Shown here piece after piece: positions 23,314 through 35,816 of a stretch of 45,126 nucleotides of DNA. Numbering within the stretch: position 1 is the first letter of the stretch; each line of letters opens with the position of its first letter. The stretch is from Guillardia theta CCMP2712. Its lineage: Eukaryota > Cryptophyceae > Pyrenomonadales > Geminigeraceae. Location: assembly GCF_000315625.1 (NCBI RefSeq), contig NW_005434439.1, positions 1-45,126 on the forward strand, in the 5' to 3' direction. The notes beneath the pieces are model-generated. The model was not told the origin of the DNA. It saw nothing but the letters and a program-made list of their open reading frames with translations, and made no database searches. The translations under genes were made by a program, and so were the position numbers.

Positions 23314-23664
23314 TTATTTTCCCCAGAAAGGATCCCGTGCGATGAGAAAACGCCTCCTCCTCTTCTCAATGCTGCTGGCAAAGCTGCCAAGTATTGCTGG
23401 CCGTCCCTTCTCGATCTTTGCTTCGCAATCACTGACCGAATCTCCCAGAACGAAGACCTGGTTGTACTTCTTGTGCTCCTTGCACCACTCCGGCAAGCAC
23501 TGCCAGAGCGCCGGCTCGGCAGTGTCGTCGAGGAGGATCGACTGCGAGGAGGTGACGAGGGTAGAGAGGGAGCGGGAGGAGGAGGCAGGCTTGGCAGCAG
23601 CGAGAGCGCGCCTTGCGAGGGAGGAGACAGCCGGGCGTGAGAAGGTAGAAACAAAAGAGACCAT
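23314..23664 (-). CDS. Small hypothetical protein with mitochondrial-like presequence
   Basis: A single-exon 116-aa frame beginning with ATG at 23664. The first 37 residues are rich in Ser, Ala and Arg and have no acidic residue (MVSFVSTFSRPAVSSLARRA...), typical of a mitochondrial or organellar targeting peptide. The rest is mixed and soluble (DDTAEPALWQCLPEWCKEHK; VFVLGDSVSDCEAKIEKGRP), with a basic C-terminus (EKRRRRFLIARDPFWGK). I do not recognise the family. Plus-strand frames overlap it but are more repetitive. The protein may continue or be spliced differently. Confidence 0.5.
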   Translation of the reverse strand: MVSFVSTFSRPAVSSLARRALAAAKPASSSRSLSTLVTSSQSILLDDTAEPALWQCLPEWCKEHKKYNQVFVLGDSVSDCEAKIEKGRPAILGSFASSIEKRRRRFLIARDPFWGK

Positions 23665-25125
23665 GATGTTTGTCAGGACTGTAGAGTGCGGGTATAAGAG
23701 AGAAAGGCGGCGGAAGCGTCCAGGAGGTATCGAGGAAGAGAGGGAGGAGATAGAAAGTGAGGGTCGCGAGTGAGGAGGAGCAGGACTGGCCGAGCTGAAA
23801 TACCAGGAGAGGGAGGCGGAAGGCGAGGGTGGAGAGGTGCAAAGGATATGTGGTCAGCAGTAGACCGAAAAGACATTTTTTGGTAACATTTGTTTTTCAC
23901 TTTTCTTTCTGCTGACAACGACTGAGATCCGACCCTGGGCAATTTGCTTCTGCAGTATTAACTTACTACCATTATTATTATCTCGCCCCCCACTCATCTC
24001 TTCTGTAGTAAAATAATCGGATGAGCCTCCTTGCCCGGCAGAACTTTAAAATCCAGTTGTCCGAGTTCTTATCTCTTTACTCAAAGTTAAGTTCTTATCA
24101 GGCTCATCAGTGTTGAAGTTCCGGCGACTGACTCAGGCCCGGGTTCCGGGCCGGACTCAGGCTCACAGCCGCAGGGCCGGGCCAGCGGGCCGCCGCGCGC
24201 GGCCGGGGGCCCAGGCGGCAGCCGCCCGGCGTCTGACGGGCCGGGGGAACGCAAAGCTTGAAGTACGGTAGTACGACCGTACTACGGTACGGTACCGTCC
24301 GATTTTGCCATAATTGCGGGGGGGGAACTTCCGGCCAGGGCCGCGCCCGGCCGCGCCCGCATCCGATCTGATCATTGGACGGAAGTTAGTACCCAGTCAT
24401 CACGCGGCTAATCATAGTAATCTTCAATGCCGGGCGTCACGGTCCGACCGTAGGGTCACGCGGCGGTGATTTTTCAAATGAGCCGGCCTCACAGTGTGTT
24501 TCGTGATCGGACTCCGGGTAGGGAGGTCCGACGTTCAAACTTGCCAAGTTTCAAGCCTAAAATAAAATTGTCACATAAGTCGAAGGCTTCACCGTAACAC
24601 AGTGATTGATTAGTAGACTACCTCATGATCTCACTTCCGAATTCCTGGGGTGCAGCCGGGGGCCTACAGGCTTCTTTGGACCCTGTTTTGACTTGAAATC
24701 CCGGGCAAACACGCCACCTCCCAATCCACCCCGGTGAAAGCAAACCCCCCCCCTCACGGGCTGAGTCACTTCGGCTTCCGAGGCGGCGGCGCCGCGCCGC
24801 CGCCGCCGGCCCTGTGACGGCGGCGTGACGAGAGCGTTGGCGCTCAGAATCATGGCGAGGCAGCACAGTGCCGCACTGAGTGCGCGCGGCCCGGCCGGGC
24901 CCGGCCAGGCTTTCAAGTATGGAGGACTCCGACGCCGGCCCGTACTAGCCGGCCGCGGCCCGGGCGCCGGAGTCCGATCACTGGCGGGCCGCACTGCCGA
25001 CCGTACGGAGTCAGTCTTGAAATAGTTCCCGCCACTTTGCCACAAACAAGACCCCACCCCCCTCCAATCAATCCAACCAGCGCACCCACCCCCTCCCTCC
25101 CTAGGACGAGGGAGTGAAGGAGAAC
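23665..25125. other. Intergenic with GC-rich block
   Basis: No supported gene. 24120-24250 and 24770-25000 are very GC-rich. The block contains GATCGGACTCC at 24505-24515 and its reverse complement at 24969-24979. A short palindrome (GTAGTACG-AC-CGTACTAC) lies near 24267. The 5' end and promoter of ATR must lie at its right edge, where composition changes abruptly to AT-richer coding DNA. Confidence 0.6.
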
Positions 25126-28100
25126 ATGGAAGAAGTCTTGTCGCTGCTCCACGAGCTCAGCGCGGCAGACGATGAGAACCCCGAGGACGAGACGCTGAAG
25201 AGGATGAGGATGAAGCTCCTGGAAGGTGAGACTAGCTCTCTGTCGCCCCTACCCGCCAGCATATACCCATACGCGCCTCGAGTTGAGGGTCCCCTCATGA
25301 TGATGTATGATGATGATGTATGATGAAACAATGCGGATACTTGGTCGTTTATACTAGTAGCTGTTTGATTGCTGAGCCTGTAATCTTGGAAGATCTGAAG
25401 AGTCTTGTTCAAATGTTGGCTGCAAATGACTTGAACGACAGTCATGCCAAGGTGCATTGCTGCGCAGGAGGACGAGGATCTAAAACCAATATCAAAGATC
25501 TTGCAACTGCTTAAGTCGCTAGCGGATTCAGTTCCAGCTATGTTCGAGAATGGAGAAGCAACTTGCATTGCACCTTTTGTAGTTCTCCTTTTCCCAATGC
25601 TCAATGGTTACAAGTACAGCAAAGTTCGTGATGACGTACTGGAGACTTTGGACTCTTTGATACTTTTATCTGTATCCAAGGATATATGGTCAGTCAAAGT
25701 CCTTCTCGAAGACAGCTCTATACTCTATGAGAAGATTTCACGAACAAACCGAACAAGCTTAGACACAAGCTCAGCTAAATTGATGTGTCTAGAAAACTAT
25801 TTGAAAGAGATAAGTCAACAAGAAAATCATAACCTTGAGTGCGTCATCTGTGGTGAAGATTATGAGAACAAGACAGCATTGCGTTCTTCGCTTGAATCAT
25901 TTTTTCATCGTATTATCTGCATTGCTCCACATTTCTTTCAGGATAAAGTTAGGTACTGAGCAATTCTCTCCTAGAAACTTAATTTTAATGTTTTTTTTGT
26001 TTGGGTACAGGAGAATCTGGAAAGTATGCACCAGTCATCTTTGTGAGAATTTGAATGATTGTACCATTACGTTTTGGAATTTGCTTTGCACACTACTGGA
26101 ATCGTTTCCTATTCCAATGAGTGAGAGTGATGATATTCTTGAGGGCCTGGTATGGGGTATTAAGACCAACCTTCTTGCTATGCGACACCAAGAACTCAGC
26201 CAAAATCTGATTGGAGATCCCATATTTGTGAAAATGATCGATTGTTTCAGCAAAGCGGTAATTAAGATGTCAGCTGATGTGAATATGACGAGTTATGAGG
26301 AGCCAATTCTGCTTTCTCAAGCGCTGCTGAGATTGGGTCTGAACCGAAGCATGAAAGAAAGAATATTGACAGGGATGGAGTACATGTTTTCTTCTTCGCC
26401 AGTGAATGTAGCATTAGCTTTGCAACTAAATGAGTTCTTCGGGGACGAGAGCCTTCAGAACGCTCTTGTGAAGACAGTAGGAAATAATCTGAAGTTGTTC
26501 AATGGTTCCCAGCAGCACTCAAACTACCTCATGCGACACTTTGCTCATTCAAAACCAGTGTCAAGTTGTCAGTTTGATTGTGAAAGTACTCTTAACACTT
26601 ACCCACTATTCCTCGGAAAGGAGCAAGTTTATTTTGAATCAATCTCTGCAGCCTTACACGAATATACACGATTAACAGAGTCCAAACGTCAAACTATGCA
26701 ACTGGGAATAGGTTACGATACCAAATCTTCAATCGTAAGCGCGGCAGATTTGCTGCTTCTTTTCTATTGGATTTCCTTACGAAACGCTCTGAAAAAGAGC
26801 GCCAGAAAGCGGAAGCGATCCCCAAGGAAAGATGAATCTATGCACGACTCTTTGAAGGAATTTATTCAAATTGAAACGTTTGTCAAAATATTGGGGGACG
26901 CAGATCTTGAGTTTGCCGGAGAATTTCTTGTGAATTCTGTTGATCAAACTCTGTCTGAGATGTTTAAAACCTGTACATCAAAGAAGTCAAGATCATTTAT
27001 ACTGCAAGTGAGTATTTTGCTGATTGTGTACTTGTAAATTTCTCAATGACATTGTCTCAGATCTTTAAATGCTTATTGAATCCTAAATCAATCAGAACAT
27101 ATGGAATTAGAACCCTGCAATCTTTCAAGCCTGATACAGTCAAAATCCTGGTGAATGGAATATCAAATATTGAGGAAAAAGAACACATGTATTTAATCCA
27201 AATTTTAGCCTACCACAAATTCTCCGATGCCGACCTTGCAACAAACTGTTTCCATGAGTGTTTGAACTCCAAAAATGAGCAGGTTGCTGCTCAGGCTGTT
27301 CAACACATCGCGGATCTTGTGCTTTTGTATGAAATCCCTGCGGAGCGAATAGAAACGATGATGGAAATATTAACAAAGTATTTTACTGTGGTTCTGTTAC
27401 TCCTTCTGATTTTTTTTCTTGCAGACTGATGAAGACCAATAACAAACTGTTGAGCAAGTTTATCCCGATGTCCATGGCACGGATACTAGTTGCCATGTTT
27501 GCAAAAGTCAGGCGAAGCTTCAATGTAGCCAATCAGTCAAGTGATCTGCGAGATTTTGTCAAAAAAATGAGAACTCCACAATGCCACTTAGAAATGATGG
27601 AAAATGTCACGTTTAGTGCACACGGTGAAGAGTTAGGGACTCAGCAAATAAACAAGTCCAGAGGTCAAATATCTCAAAAACATTCTGACTTGATGATTAG
27701 AGCAATCAAACAAGTCTCTCAGATTGTCAACGATCCTATTCCTGGAAACGATGAGTTGATGATTTCTGCATTGCAGTCGATTCCAGTTTTGCTGGAATTG
27801 TCGGATGATGATCATATCAGACACTTCGCAGGAATTCAAAGATACCTCGATTTGGTTTTGCATCCCGACACAAGTTTGCAAGTGCGCAAATGTGCTGCTG
27901 CATTTCTTGGACTGTTGAGTTCAGGTCAGATATGATTTGTTTGATTACTATCTTATAGTCTGACTCACAGGCGATGGTAAAATGCTTCTCAAGCTTACAA
28001 AATCGAACAATATGATAGAAGAAATAGAAAAAATGCTCAACAAGATTCGGGCAACGCTGTCGAAAGTTGAACCATCTTCTTTGGGAGCATCGATTGTCAA

Positions 28101-31100
28101 GGGTTGCTTGATGGTTTATGGATTCTTGGGAATTGCACAGTGCAAGAGTGATAGCCAGGATCTTGAGAAGATAGTTAATGCAATTGTGTCAGATTTGTCC
28201 TTGATCTCAGTTCAATTTCTTAGCTTGAAGATGTTTGAATTGTCTTCCCTTTCCTACGCAGCTTTACAAGGAATTGCAGAGGCTCGTCAAATGAAGGTTC
28301 GCTTTGTTCAATTACATGAGATCCTATTGTGATTGGTTTACAGGTCATAGAACTGATTTGCAGCAACGCCACAAGTTTGAACGGCCTTCTTGAACCGGTC
28401 TCAGATAGCATTCAAAGTAGTCAAGATCTTGTTTTGGCCTTTGGATCTCTGTTTGCAGATGAAAAATTCTCTACCTATTCCGAAATTCTACAGGTATGGT
28501 ATTTCTATAGAAATCGGAGAACACGTTCAAGTCTGATCCTCCTCATTTCAGCTTGCTATTCCACATGTCTTGCCAAAAATCATCGTGAGAAAGGATACAA
28601 AGTTATTAGAATTGATGGCCGAGAAAATGCAGGTCTTCGCTAACGAAATGTGCCTTTCATCGAAAGTAAGTCTATTGGTCAGATGTCAAATGCGGCAGAG
28701 CTTGTATGTGGATACTTCATAGAAGTTGTGAGATATATATTGCTTCTTCCAAAGGAAAGCAACGACCAGTTTGAAACTGCAAAAATCTCCATCGCAAATT
28801 TCCTTGACACGGACTTCAATGTTCTTGCAAGAGATATACGTTCATATGATATTCTGAGTGGTATATTGCTCGAGGCAAGTTTGTTTTACTTCATTTCTGT
28901 TGTGGCTAACTCTCCACATTCAGATTGCTTCGTATGATGGTGCAACAGAACAAGAATATTCGTCATGGGTCATGTACAAACTATGTTCTTGTCTGGTTGA
29001 CGCTCCACGATCAACATATGCAAGTTTGGAGAAGGGCTTTAAGATACCGGTAAAAGGATTGTCCGTGTTGATTTCCACGTCACACGTACCACAGGCCATC
29101 GAGCTTTTACATAAATCAGCACCTCTGAAAGATTTCTACTCTCGCTTCATTCATGACCAGACCATGCAAAATTTCCGTGTCAATGAAAGGTCGGATTGTA
29201 CAACAGGCCAAATCAAGTTCCTCAAGGTAATACCTCACGATCACGCACTTCCGCAAATCACTCCTGATTGCAGGCTATAAAATTCACGATTCCATTGCTG
29301 GGAAAGTATCTTGATCAAGTCTTCCCTATGCTCATTTCCACAATCAAGTGCGCACAGCAAATTATTGGACTTCAAGACCTTTGCTGCGAAGTCTGGCACA
29401 AGCTGATTGAGACCTCAGGACCGTCTAGTCTTCAGCTACAACGAAGGTATTCAAAAGCATGGCGAGTCTTGGCGGCTGAAGATTGTTTGCTTTCAGTCTA
29501 ACTCAGATTGTGGTGACGTTGTTGGCGCTGGCTGAAAAGCATCCTGACAAAGTTGCTCCGTCACTTGAGTTGATTGTTGTGTCGTGGTATGAAAGTTTGA
29601 AAGAGGAAATCAAGTACATTCCATACATCCCACAAAAACATGCAAAGCTCAAGAAAGTGGACTCGGTGAATGAGTGACGTTGAGTTCTTTCACTGTGTGA
29701 CTTAGAAATCTTAGATTCTGCGAAAACAACAACATGTCGACGATGTTGCAAGCCTGATACACCGACACGTGACTGGGCTTTGCTGCGACGACGAAGTTGT
29801 TCAAACATATGCTTTGCTGGAGCTGAAAAGTACTTTACGGTGAGTTTGTATCAATTGCTTGGGCAATCTCAATCTTATTCATTTGCGTCTGGCAGACTTC
29901 AACAAGAAGCTTTCTTCCAGATTTTTGACGGAAATTCCCTGGACGAGGCTCGTTTGAGAGCCATAGCCAACATGAAGGAGCTTATCAGCGTCCTGCTACG
30001 AAGATGCGCAATCGGGAAGACAGACCTGAGGATTCTGAGCAGTGAATGTCTGGGGGAGATAGGAGCTATAGATCCTTCACGTATTGGACTGATCAAGAGG
30101 TCATTGTAAAGATTTGCATTCCACGTTCATAACATTCTGTTCCAGGGAAGATGAATCAAAAGTTGATGAGAATGTTGACGAGTTTGCTCTTGACTTGGTC
30201 GTCAATCATCTCGTCAAGATTGTTCGAAGTGGACCTGATGTTGGACCAACCAGGGCAAACATGGCAAAGAGAACAAAAGCAAATAATTTTGCTCAGCTTG
30301 CTATACAGGAAATTCTGCGATTTCTTGGCTGCAAGCAGACTTCCGATATTGAAACTCCGTCTAAACCCACAAGGAACATTCCATTACGCGAGACATTTTC
30401 TCAACGGTCAATGTCTCAGCACCCAAATCATTACACCACGAATCCTGATGATATCAGGGGGAGAAAGAATTGGGATCGTATTCCAAAAGACGTACAGCAG
30501 ATTATCAGCCCCTTCCTTGCCGGAAATCTCATCCTGAAAGAAACCCCATCTTCAACCCAGTATCCTATTTACAACAATAACATTCGATTTGATTACTGGG
30601 TGCGGTTATTTACTAGGGATGTGATACAAAGGTGCGATGGAAGAATTGGTGAATTGTTACAGAAATTGCAAAAAGTAGTGATGTATGACACCTCGCTTTC
30701 ATTACATGTTTTGCCGCATGCAGTTTTGAATATCATACGTTTCGGAGATGAGACGGATTGTAATATTATCCGAAACGAACTGCTTCTGGTACTGCAAGAC
30801 GTCAAATTACTTGAAGATCTGATAGATGAGGGAGTTGTGAAGAAAGTGCATAATGGAAAACGATTTGTCCTGGCGAGCGCATCTGGAGATCAGCGAAATT
30901 TGCAACAACACTCAAACTCGAAACTTTTCTTGAAGATTCTTGGAGAGAAGAGATGTATTGGTTTCATCGGTGATGACATGGTTGTCACGGTTGACCAGCA
31001 ATTCAGTCATGCCATCTGTGAGGGCAAAACCAATTACTGCATCTCAAAAGGAATGACTTCGGTTTCAAACTGGGAAGAAACTCAAGAAAAGTTCACTGGA

Positions 31101-34100
31101 ATGACGCAGACAGTTTTCTCTTTGATAGATTCTCTCACAAGATGGCTCGAGAAGACCACCAAGAAAGCTGAAATGCCAAATGAAGTGTCTAACGACCTGC
31201 GTAAACAAGCAAAATCCGTCGAAAAATTCCTTCTCGCGATTCCGAAGCGAGTTCTTGCAGAGACATCATATCGCTGCGCAGCGTTTGATCGAAGTCTCAT
31301 GTACTTGGAGACAGCAATTCGAGAAGAATGGAGTCGAGGTAACGCTGACCGCGAAAGTTCAGGGCAAGCTGTCAGGTCTCGACTGATCGATGATCATGCT
31401 CTGGAGCTGCTGCAACATATTTACGCTGGGTTGGAAGACGCTGACAATCTGACGGGCGTTGCAGAGATGCGACAACGTAGTAGCCTAGAGGAAACAATTT
31501 TGGATAGCGAGATAGTCGGAGACTGGACCTCAGCACTTGCAGGGTATGAACAAGCCTTACAGCAAGCCCCCGACTCCATCAGAAACCACCACGGCCTTCT
31601 GTGCTGTCTACGAAACCTTGGACATCTTCACACCATGTTGACGCATGCCGAAGGTGGAATCACCCGATACCCGAACGAGGCCACGAACTTTCGCTCCTAC
31701 GCGTTGCAATCGTCTTGGAGACTTGGGAGATGGGATCTTATCCAACAACACTTGGATGAAACAAGTCTACAAGACACGTCTATCAAGACTCCTTTCCAAA
31801 ATCATCTTGCAAGAGTTTTGCTCCTTCTTCACAAGGGCGAGGAATCATCATGCAAGAAGCAAATACGTAGAGCTCGTCAGTCGGTACTGGATTCATTAGC
31901 CGCAGCCAGCATGGAGTCATATCAGAGGGCGTATCCTCTTATATTGCGCCTGCACATGCTGACAGAAATCGAACATGTCCTGCATCTTTTCTTTAGCCAA
32001 GCAGACAAGAGCCAAGACGCAAAGAGGATGGTCATTGAGACTGTGAAGAGCTCATGGGAAAAGAGGTTTGAGCACACACAGGCGGGGCTGATGGGAAGAG
32101 AGCCTCTGCTTGCTCTGCGACGTGTGCTCTTTCAAATGTTGGATCTCAAAGCAGAAGTGGCTGATAGTTGGCTCTACTTTGCAAAGGCAGCTCGACATGC
32201 TGGGCATGAAAGTACAGCACATAGTGCGATCATGCAAGCAGAAAGGTACGGGGCATTAAAGGCTCACGTTGAGAGGGCGAAGCTGAAGTGGAGCAATCCG
32301 ATGGAGCGATATGACGCGGTTCGAGTCCTGAGGGAATACATCGATATCCATAGTCAGTCGCCTACTAGTGACATGGGAATAACTGCCAAGGCGATCGTGC
32401 TCCATTGGAAGTGGACCCAAGAGCTGGGAATGCAAGAGATTTCTCAGATCATTGAAAATTTTCAAGAGCATTGCACACGTTTGCCTGCCAACCATCGAGA
32501 ATCAGAGAAAATCAACTTTCTTCTTGGGCATTTCTTCGACATCTCACTCTTTCCAGACAGAACAGGTGCAAGTAAGTTCGAAGGGAATGGCAACAATGGT
32601 TGTCGAGTCACAAACAGAAAAGACAGTCAACTCCTTCCTTCCATCCTGAATCACTACGCGACCAGCCTTCAATACGGGCACAAGTACATTTTCCAATCCT
32701 TACCACGACTGCTTACGTTATGGTTTGAAAACGCGGAAAACCCAAGCGTTTCACCAGAGATAAAGAAGCAGCTCCATCAAGCCCTTCAGAAGATGAAGAG
32801 CAATGTTCCTTCTTACACATGGTTGTCTGTGTTCTCGCAACTTATTTCACGTATTTGTCATACGGACCCAGACGTTCTCTCGTGTCTCATCAGCATCATC
32901 GCGTCTGTCTTCATCAAGCATCCAGCCGAGTGCTTGTGGCAGATGGTTGCTGTCGTCAGGTCGAATCAACCTCCTCGCAGGAAACCGGCGAGAGAAGCCT
33001 TGACCATGGCGTTGAATCAGTTGAAGAACGACCAGAACCTTCGCAGCAAAGTGGAGGACATCCTGAAAGCGTACATCGGGCAAGATCACAGGCACGGTTT
33101 CGTGGACGAGCTGGTCAAACTCTGCAATGTAGCGTGGAAGAAGGATCTCAAGTCCAAGACGATGAACATACAGCAGGAAGGCGTCAACCTGATCCGAATG
33201 ATGAAATCGCCGCAGATGAAGAACAAAATCCTCATGCCTGAGCAAGCCATGTTGATCCCAGTCCTGCCCTGCGATGGCAGAGCAAGCATGTCGCACAATC
33301 CCTATCCAGAGAACTCTGTCTTTGTGAAGGACTTCGAAGAGCAGGTCGAAGTGATGCAATCAGTTCAAAAACCTGTTGTTGTGCGAATCCTTGGCAGTGA
33401 TGGAAAGGGCTACAGGTTTCTATGCAAGCCCAACGATGATCTAAGAAAAGACAGTCGGATGATGGACTTCAACACGATGATTAATCGTTTGCTGCTCAAC
33501 GACAGTGACTCCAGGAAACGCAATCTTTGCATAAGAACATTTGCTGTTGTTCCATTGAACGAGACCAACGGTATCATCCAGTGGGTGAACAACACGAACG
33601 TGATTCGAGGGATCCTGAACGCACTTTACGAGTCAGAGTTTGGCAAGGACTACCACAGCACCAAGAAGATATCTGACATGTACTCAAAGCGGTTAAAGCC
33701 CAAAGGAGATCTCCACGAGATAGACTTCTACAGGCTATTGACCAACAAGTATCCTCCAATCTTCCACAAGTGGTTCTTGAACAACTTCAGAGATCCAGCT
33801 ACCTGGGTGCTGGCTCGCAACGCGTTTGTTCGCTCAACCGCCGTATGGAGCATGGTCGGCTATGTGATCGGCCTGGGCGACAGGCATGCCGAGAACATTC
33901 TGATCGAGTCAACGTCTGGCGATTGTATCCACGTGGACTTTGCCTGCATCTTCAACAAAGGCGAAACTCTCCAAGTGCCGGAAAGAGTTCCCTTCCGCCT
34001 GACCCCAAACATGATCGACCCGATGGGCGTGTGCGGGTACAAGGGAGCCTTCACTAGCATGTGCACTGTAACCATGAGGATTCTCAGAGACAATTGGGAC

Positions 34101-34364
34101 TCGCTCATGAACGTGCTGGAAACTTTCGCTCACGACCCCCTCGTCGAGTGGATCAAGAAGGACAGTGACCGGCATCAAAGTGAAAGCACGCAGAAGCTCG
34201 GCAAATGCGAGCGGAGGCTACGGGGGGAGGTTACGAGGTTCCCAGACCGGCGAGACATCAGGCAGCTCTTGTCGGTGAGCGGACAAGTCAGAGCAGTGAT
34301 AGCAGAGGCAGTTGACCCTGAGAACCTCAGTCAGATGTACAAGTGGTGGATGCCATGGTTGTAG
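25126..34364 (+). CDS. ATR: ATR checkpoint kinase (PIKK family)
   Basis: Fifteen exons: 25126-25225, 25442-25952, 26011-27007, 27061-27377, 27425-27924, 27971-28296, 28344-28493, 28552-28665, 28683-28874, 28924-29226, 29274-29446, 29497-29665, 29715-29839, 29896-30099 and 30146-34364. They sum to 8400 nt (2799 aa), with all phases consistent; human ATR is of similar length. ATR senses RPA-coated single-stranded DNA and signals replication stress in the nucleus. The N-terminal half is HEAT-like and low in similarity. A UME-type region lies about residues 1240-1390 (EEIKYIPYIP; SSECLGEIGAIDP). The last exon holds the FAT domain and then the kinase: ILGSDGKGYRFLCKPNDDLRKD (Lys about 2485; shown here in part as FLCKPNDDLRKD), RTFAVVPLNETNGIIQWVNN, catalytic GLGDRHAENIL (about 2636) and HVDFACIFNKGE (about 2656). 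It ends with a FATC (DPENLSQMYKWWMPWL). The catalytic Asp, His and Asn are present, so activity is expected. Intron 9 is GC-AG. Confidence 0.97.
28875..28923 (+). other. GC-AG intron in ATR
   Basis: The exon ends ...CTCGAG and the intron begins GCAAGT, the consensus for GC-type donors, ending CATTCAG. Removing these 49 nt joins ...GILLE to IASYDGATEQ in phase. No GT donor in the vicinity gives an open reading frame. All other ATR introns read here are GT-AG. Confidence 0.8.
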
Positions 34365-34405
34365 CCAAATGAAGTGAATTCGCTTGATTATCTTGATGTT
34401 ACAAG

Positions 34406-35816
34406 TCAGTCCATGATCTTTCTCCTTGTCGTGTTGCTCTCCATTGTATCGTCTGATCCCTCGCCGCTTGCCGCCGCCATTTTTCGCTTTAGTTTCGTTA
34501 GGATCCGACGGCTCTGGCAGTACTTCTCCAGCGTCTCACAGTCAAAGATGTAGCCGTGATCGCTGACGAACTTGTTCCGGAGAGCATAGTCCATCCCTGA
34601 CGTTGCCGGGGCAGGAGCCTTGTTGAAGGGTCGGAAGCCGATTCGTCGGAGCATCATAAAGAACCTGACCAAGTGTGAGGGGAGGAGAATTCCTGTGCGA
34701 GGGGGCGAGGGGAGGCAAGTGGGGACGAGGGCGGGGGTGGGGGTGTGGAGGCAGGAGTAATAATTATAGAGAGGAGCGTGCGGGTGAGGGAGGGAAAGGA
34801 GGGGAGTCAGCGAGGGGGAGGAGGGGACTGATGGTGTAAACTCACGCTCGCATGTTGAACTTGCTGGCATCGTGCTGGAACCATTGCTTCACCGCTACCC
34901 ACCAGTCGTCGATCTTGAGCACCCTCCATGCTTTGATGGCGAGTGGGTTCAGCTCCTGGTCGCAGGCAATGTCTCCCTCTTTCAGCTCCTCCACTATCAC
35001 CACCTCCTTGCTCATCAAGTCGTACAAGAATCGGCGGAAGGAGTCAATCTGGTTGCTCTGCCCTATCCTGCTCAGCCCCTCGTCCCCATGAGCCATCGCC
35101 AGCTCCCCCTTCGAGTCGCTGTCCCCTCCTATCCCGTGCGTTGTGCTGCCGAGCATGTTAACCGAAGATGATCTGCTGGGCTGAGCGGGAGCAGAGGCGA
35201 AACTTCGTGACGATCCCGAGATCAGCGAGGGGTCAACGGATGTGAACATAGAGACACGACTGCCTGCTGAGAAGCTGGTGGAGGACGTCTGCGAGGCACC
35301 AGGAGTCTGTTGAGGCCTGCAGGGAGCAGCATGCACACTCATATGCCGAGAGAGCGCAAGGAGGTCAAGGGGGGGAGCGATCGAGACCAGAGGTCTAGCA
35401 AGGAAAGAGGCCTGCGGAACGAAGGAGCCAGCGACGTTTGAGTTGTGAAGGGTCGGGGTTGACAGTCCAAGAGTCTGGATGGAGGGGATGGCCTGGCCGA
35501 TGGGGGGAAGGGTCTGACTTGAGTGTGCTGTCTGTGATGGTGTGAAGGATGAAAGAGGGAGTGAAAACTGCAGGAGCTCTGCCGATGAACGTGCTTGATT
35601 CGAGTTCAAGATTTTCTGTATCTCTGCCGCCGTTGAGTCGATGCACCTGCTTTGCGGGGGGATGTTTGGCCGATTCTCCTGGTGCATTGCAAGGCTCAGC
35701 AAGACGCTCGCGTTCTGTAGAGATACAGAGTCGGAGGAAGCAGAGAGCTCCGATTGCTCAATGTGAGCTTGATCTGTCAGCCCTCCAGAGCTCGAGAAAG
35801 CTTCCCACAGTCTCAT
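34406..35816 (-). CDS. HSF-like DNA-binding protein with C-terminal domain
   Basis: Exons 35816-34846 and 34664-34406, separated by a 181-nt GT-AG intron, give 409 aa from the ATG at 35816. Residues 1-235 are Ser/Gln/Pro-rich and disordered, with repeated short hydrophobic patches (LPLSSFTPSQ; LALSRHMSVH). From about residue 250 the sequence follows the heat-shock-factor DNA-binding fold: FRRFLYDLMSKE (helix 1), an acidic turn, AWRVLKIDDWWVAVKQWFQHDA, then KFNMRAFFMMLRRIGFRPF. The last compares with the HSF recognition helix pattern in which a lysine/asparagine-rich turn leads to a SFVRQLNxYGF helix. Splicing falls inside that helix and restores it exactly, which supports the call. The domain is divergent and is placed at the C-terminal side, unlike classical HSFs. 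An upstream acceptor (CTAG at about 35835) could extend the N-terminus. It is tail-to-tail with ATR, 41 bp between stops. Confidence 0.6.

Noticed and set aside
23288-23773. 161-residue plus-strand frame opposite the small presequence protein
   Set aside because: Low-complexity Glu/Arg-rich tail. The minus-strand frame has an ATG, a targeting-like leader and better composition.
25444-25457. Possible 16-nt intron in ATR exon 2
   Set aside because: An exon starting at 25393 would need a 16-nt intron at 25454-25469 to keep the frame. An exon starting after the AG at 25440-25441 keeps phase without it and is simpler.
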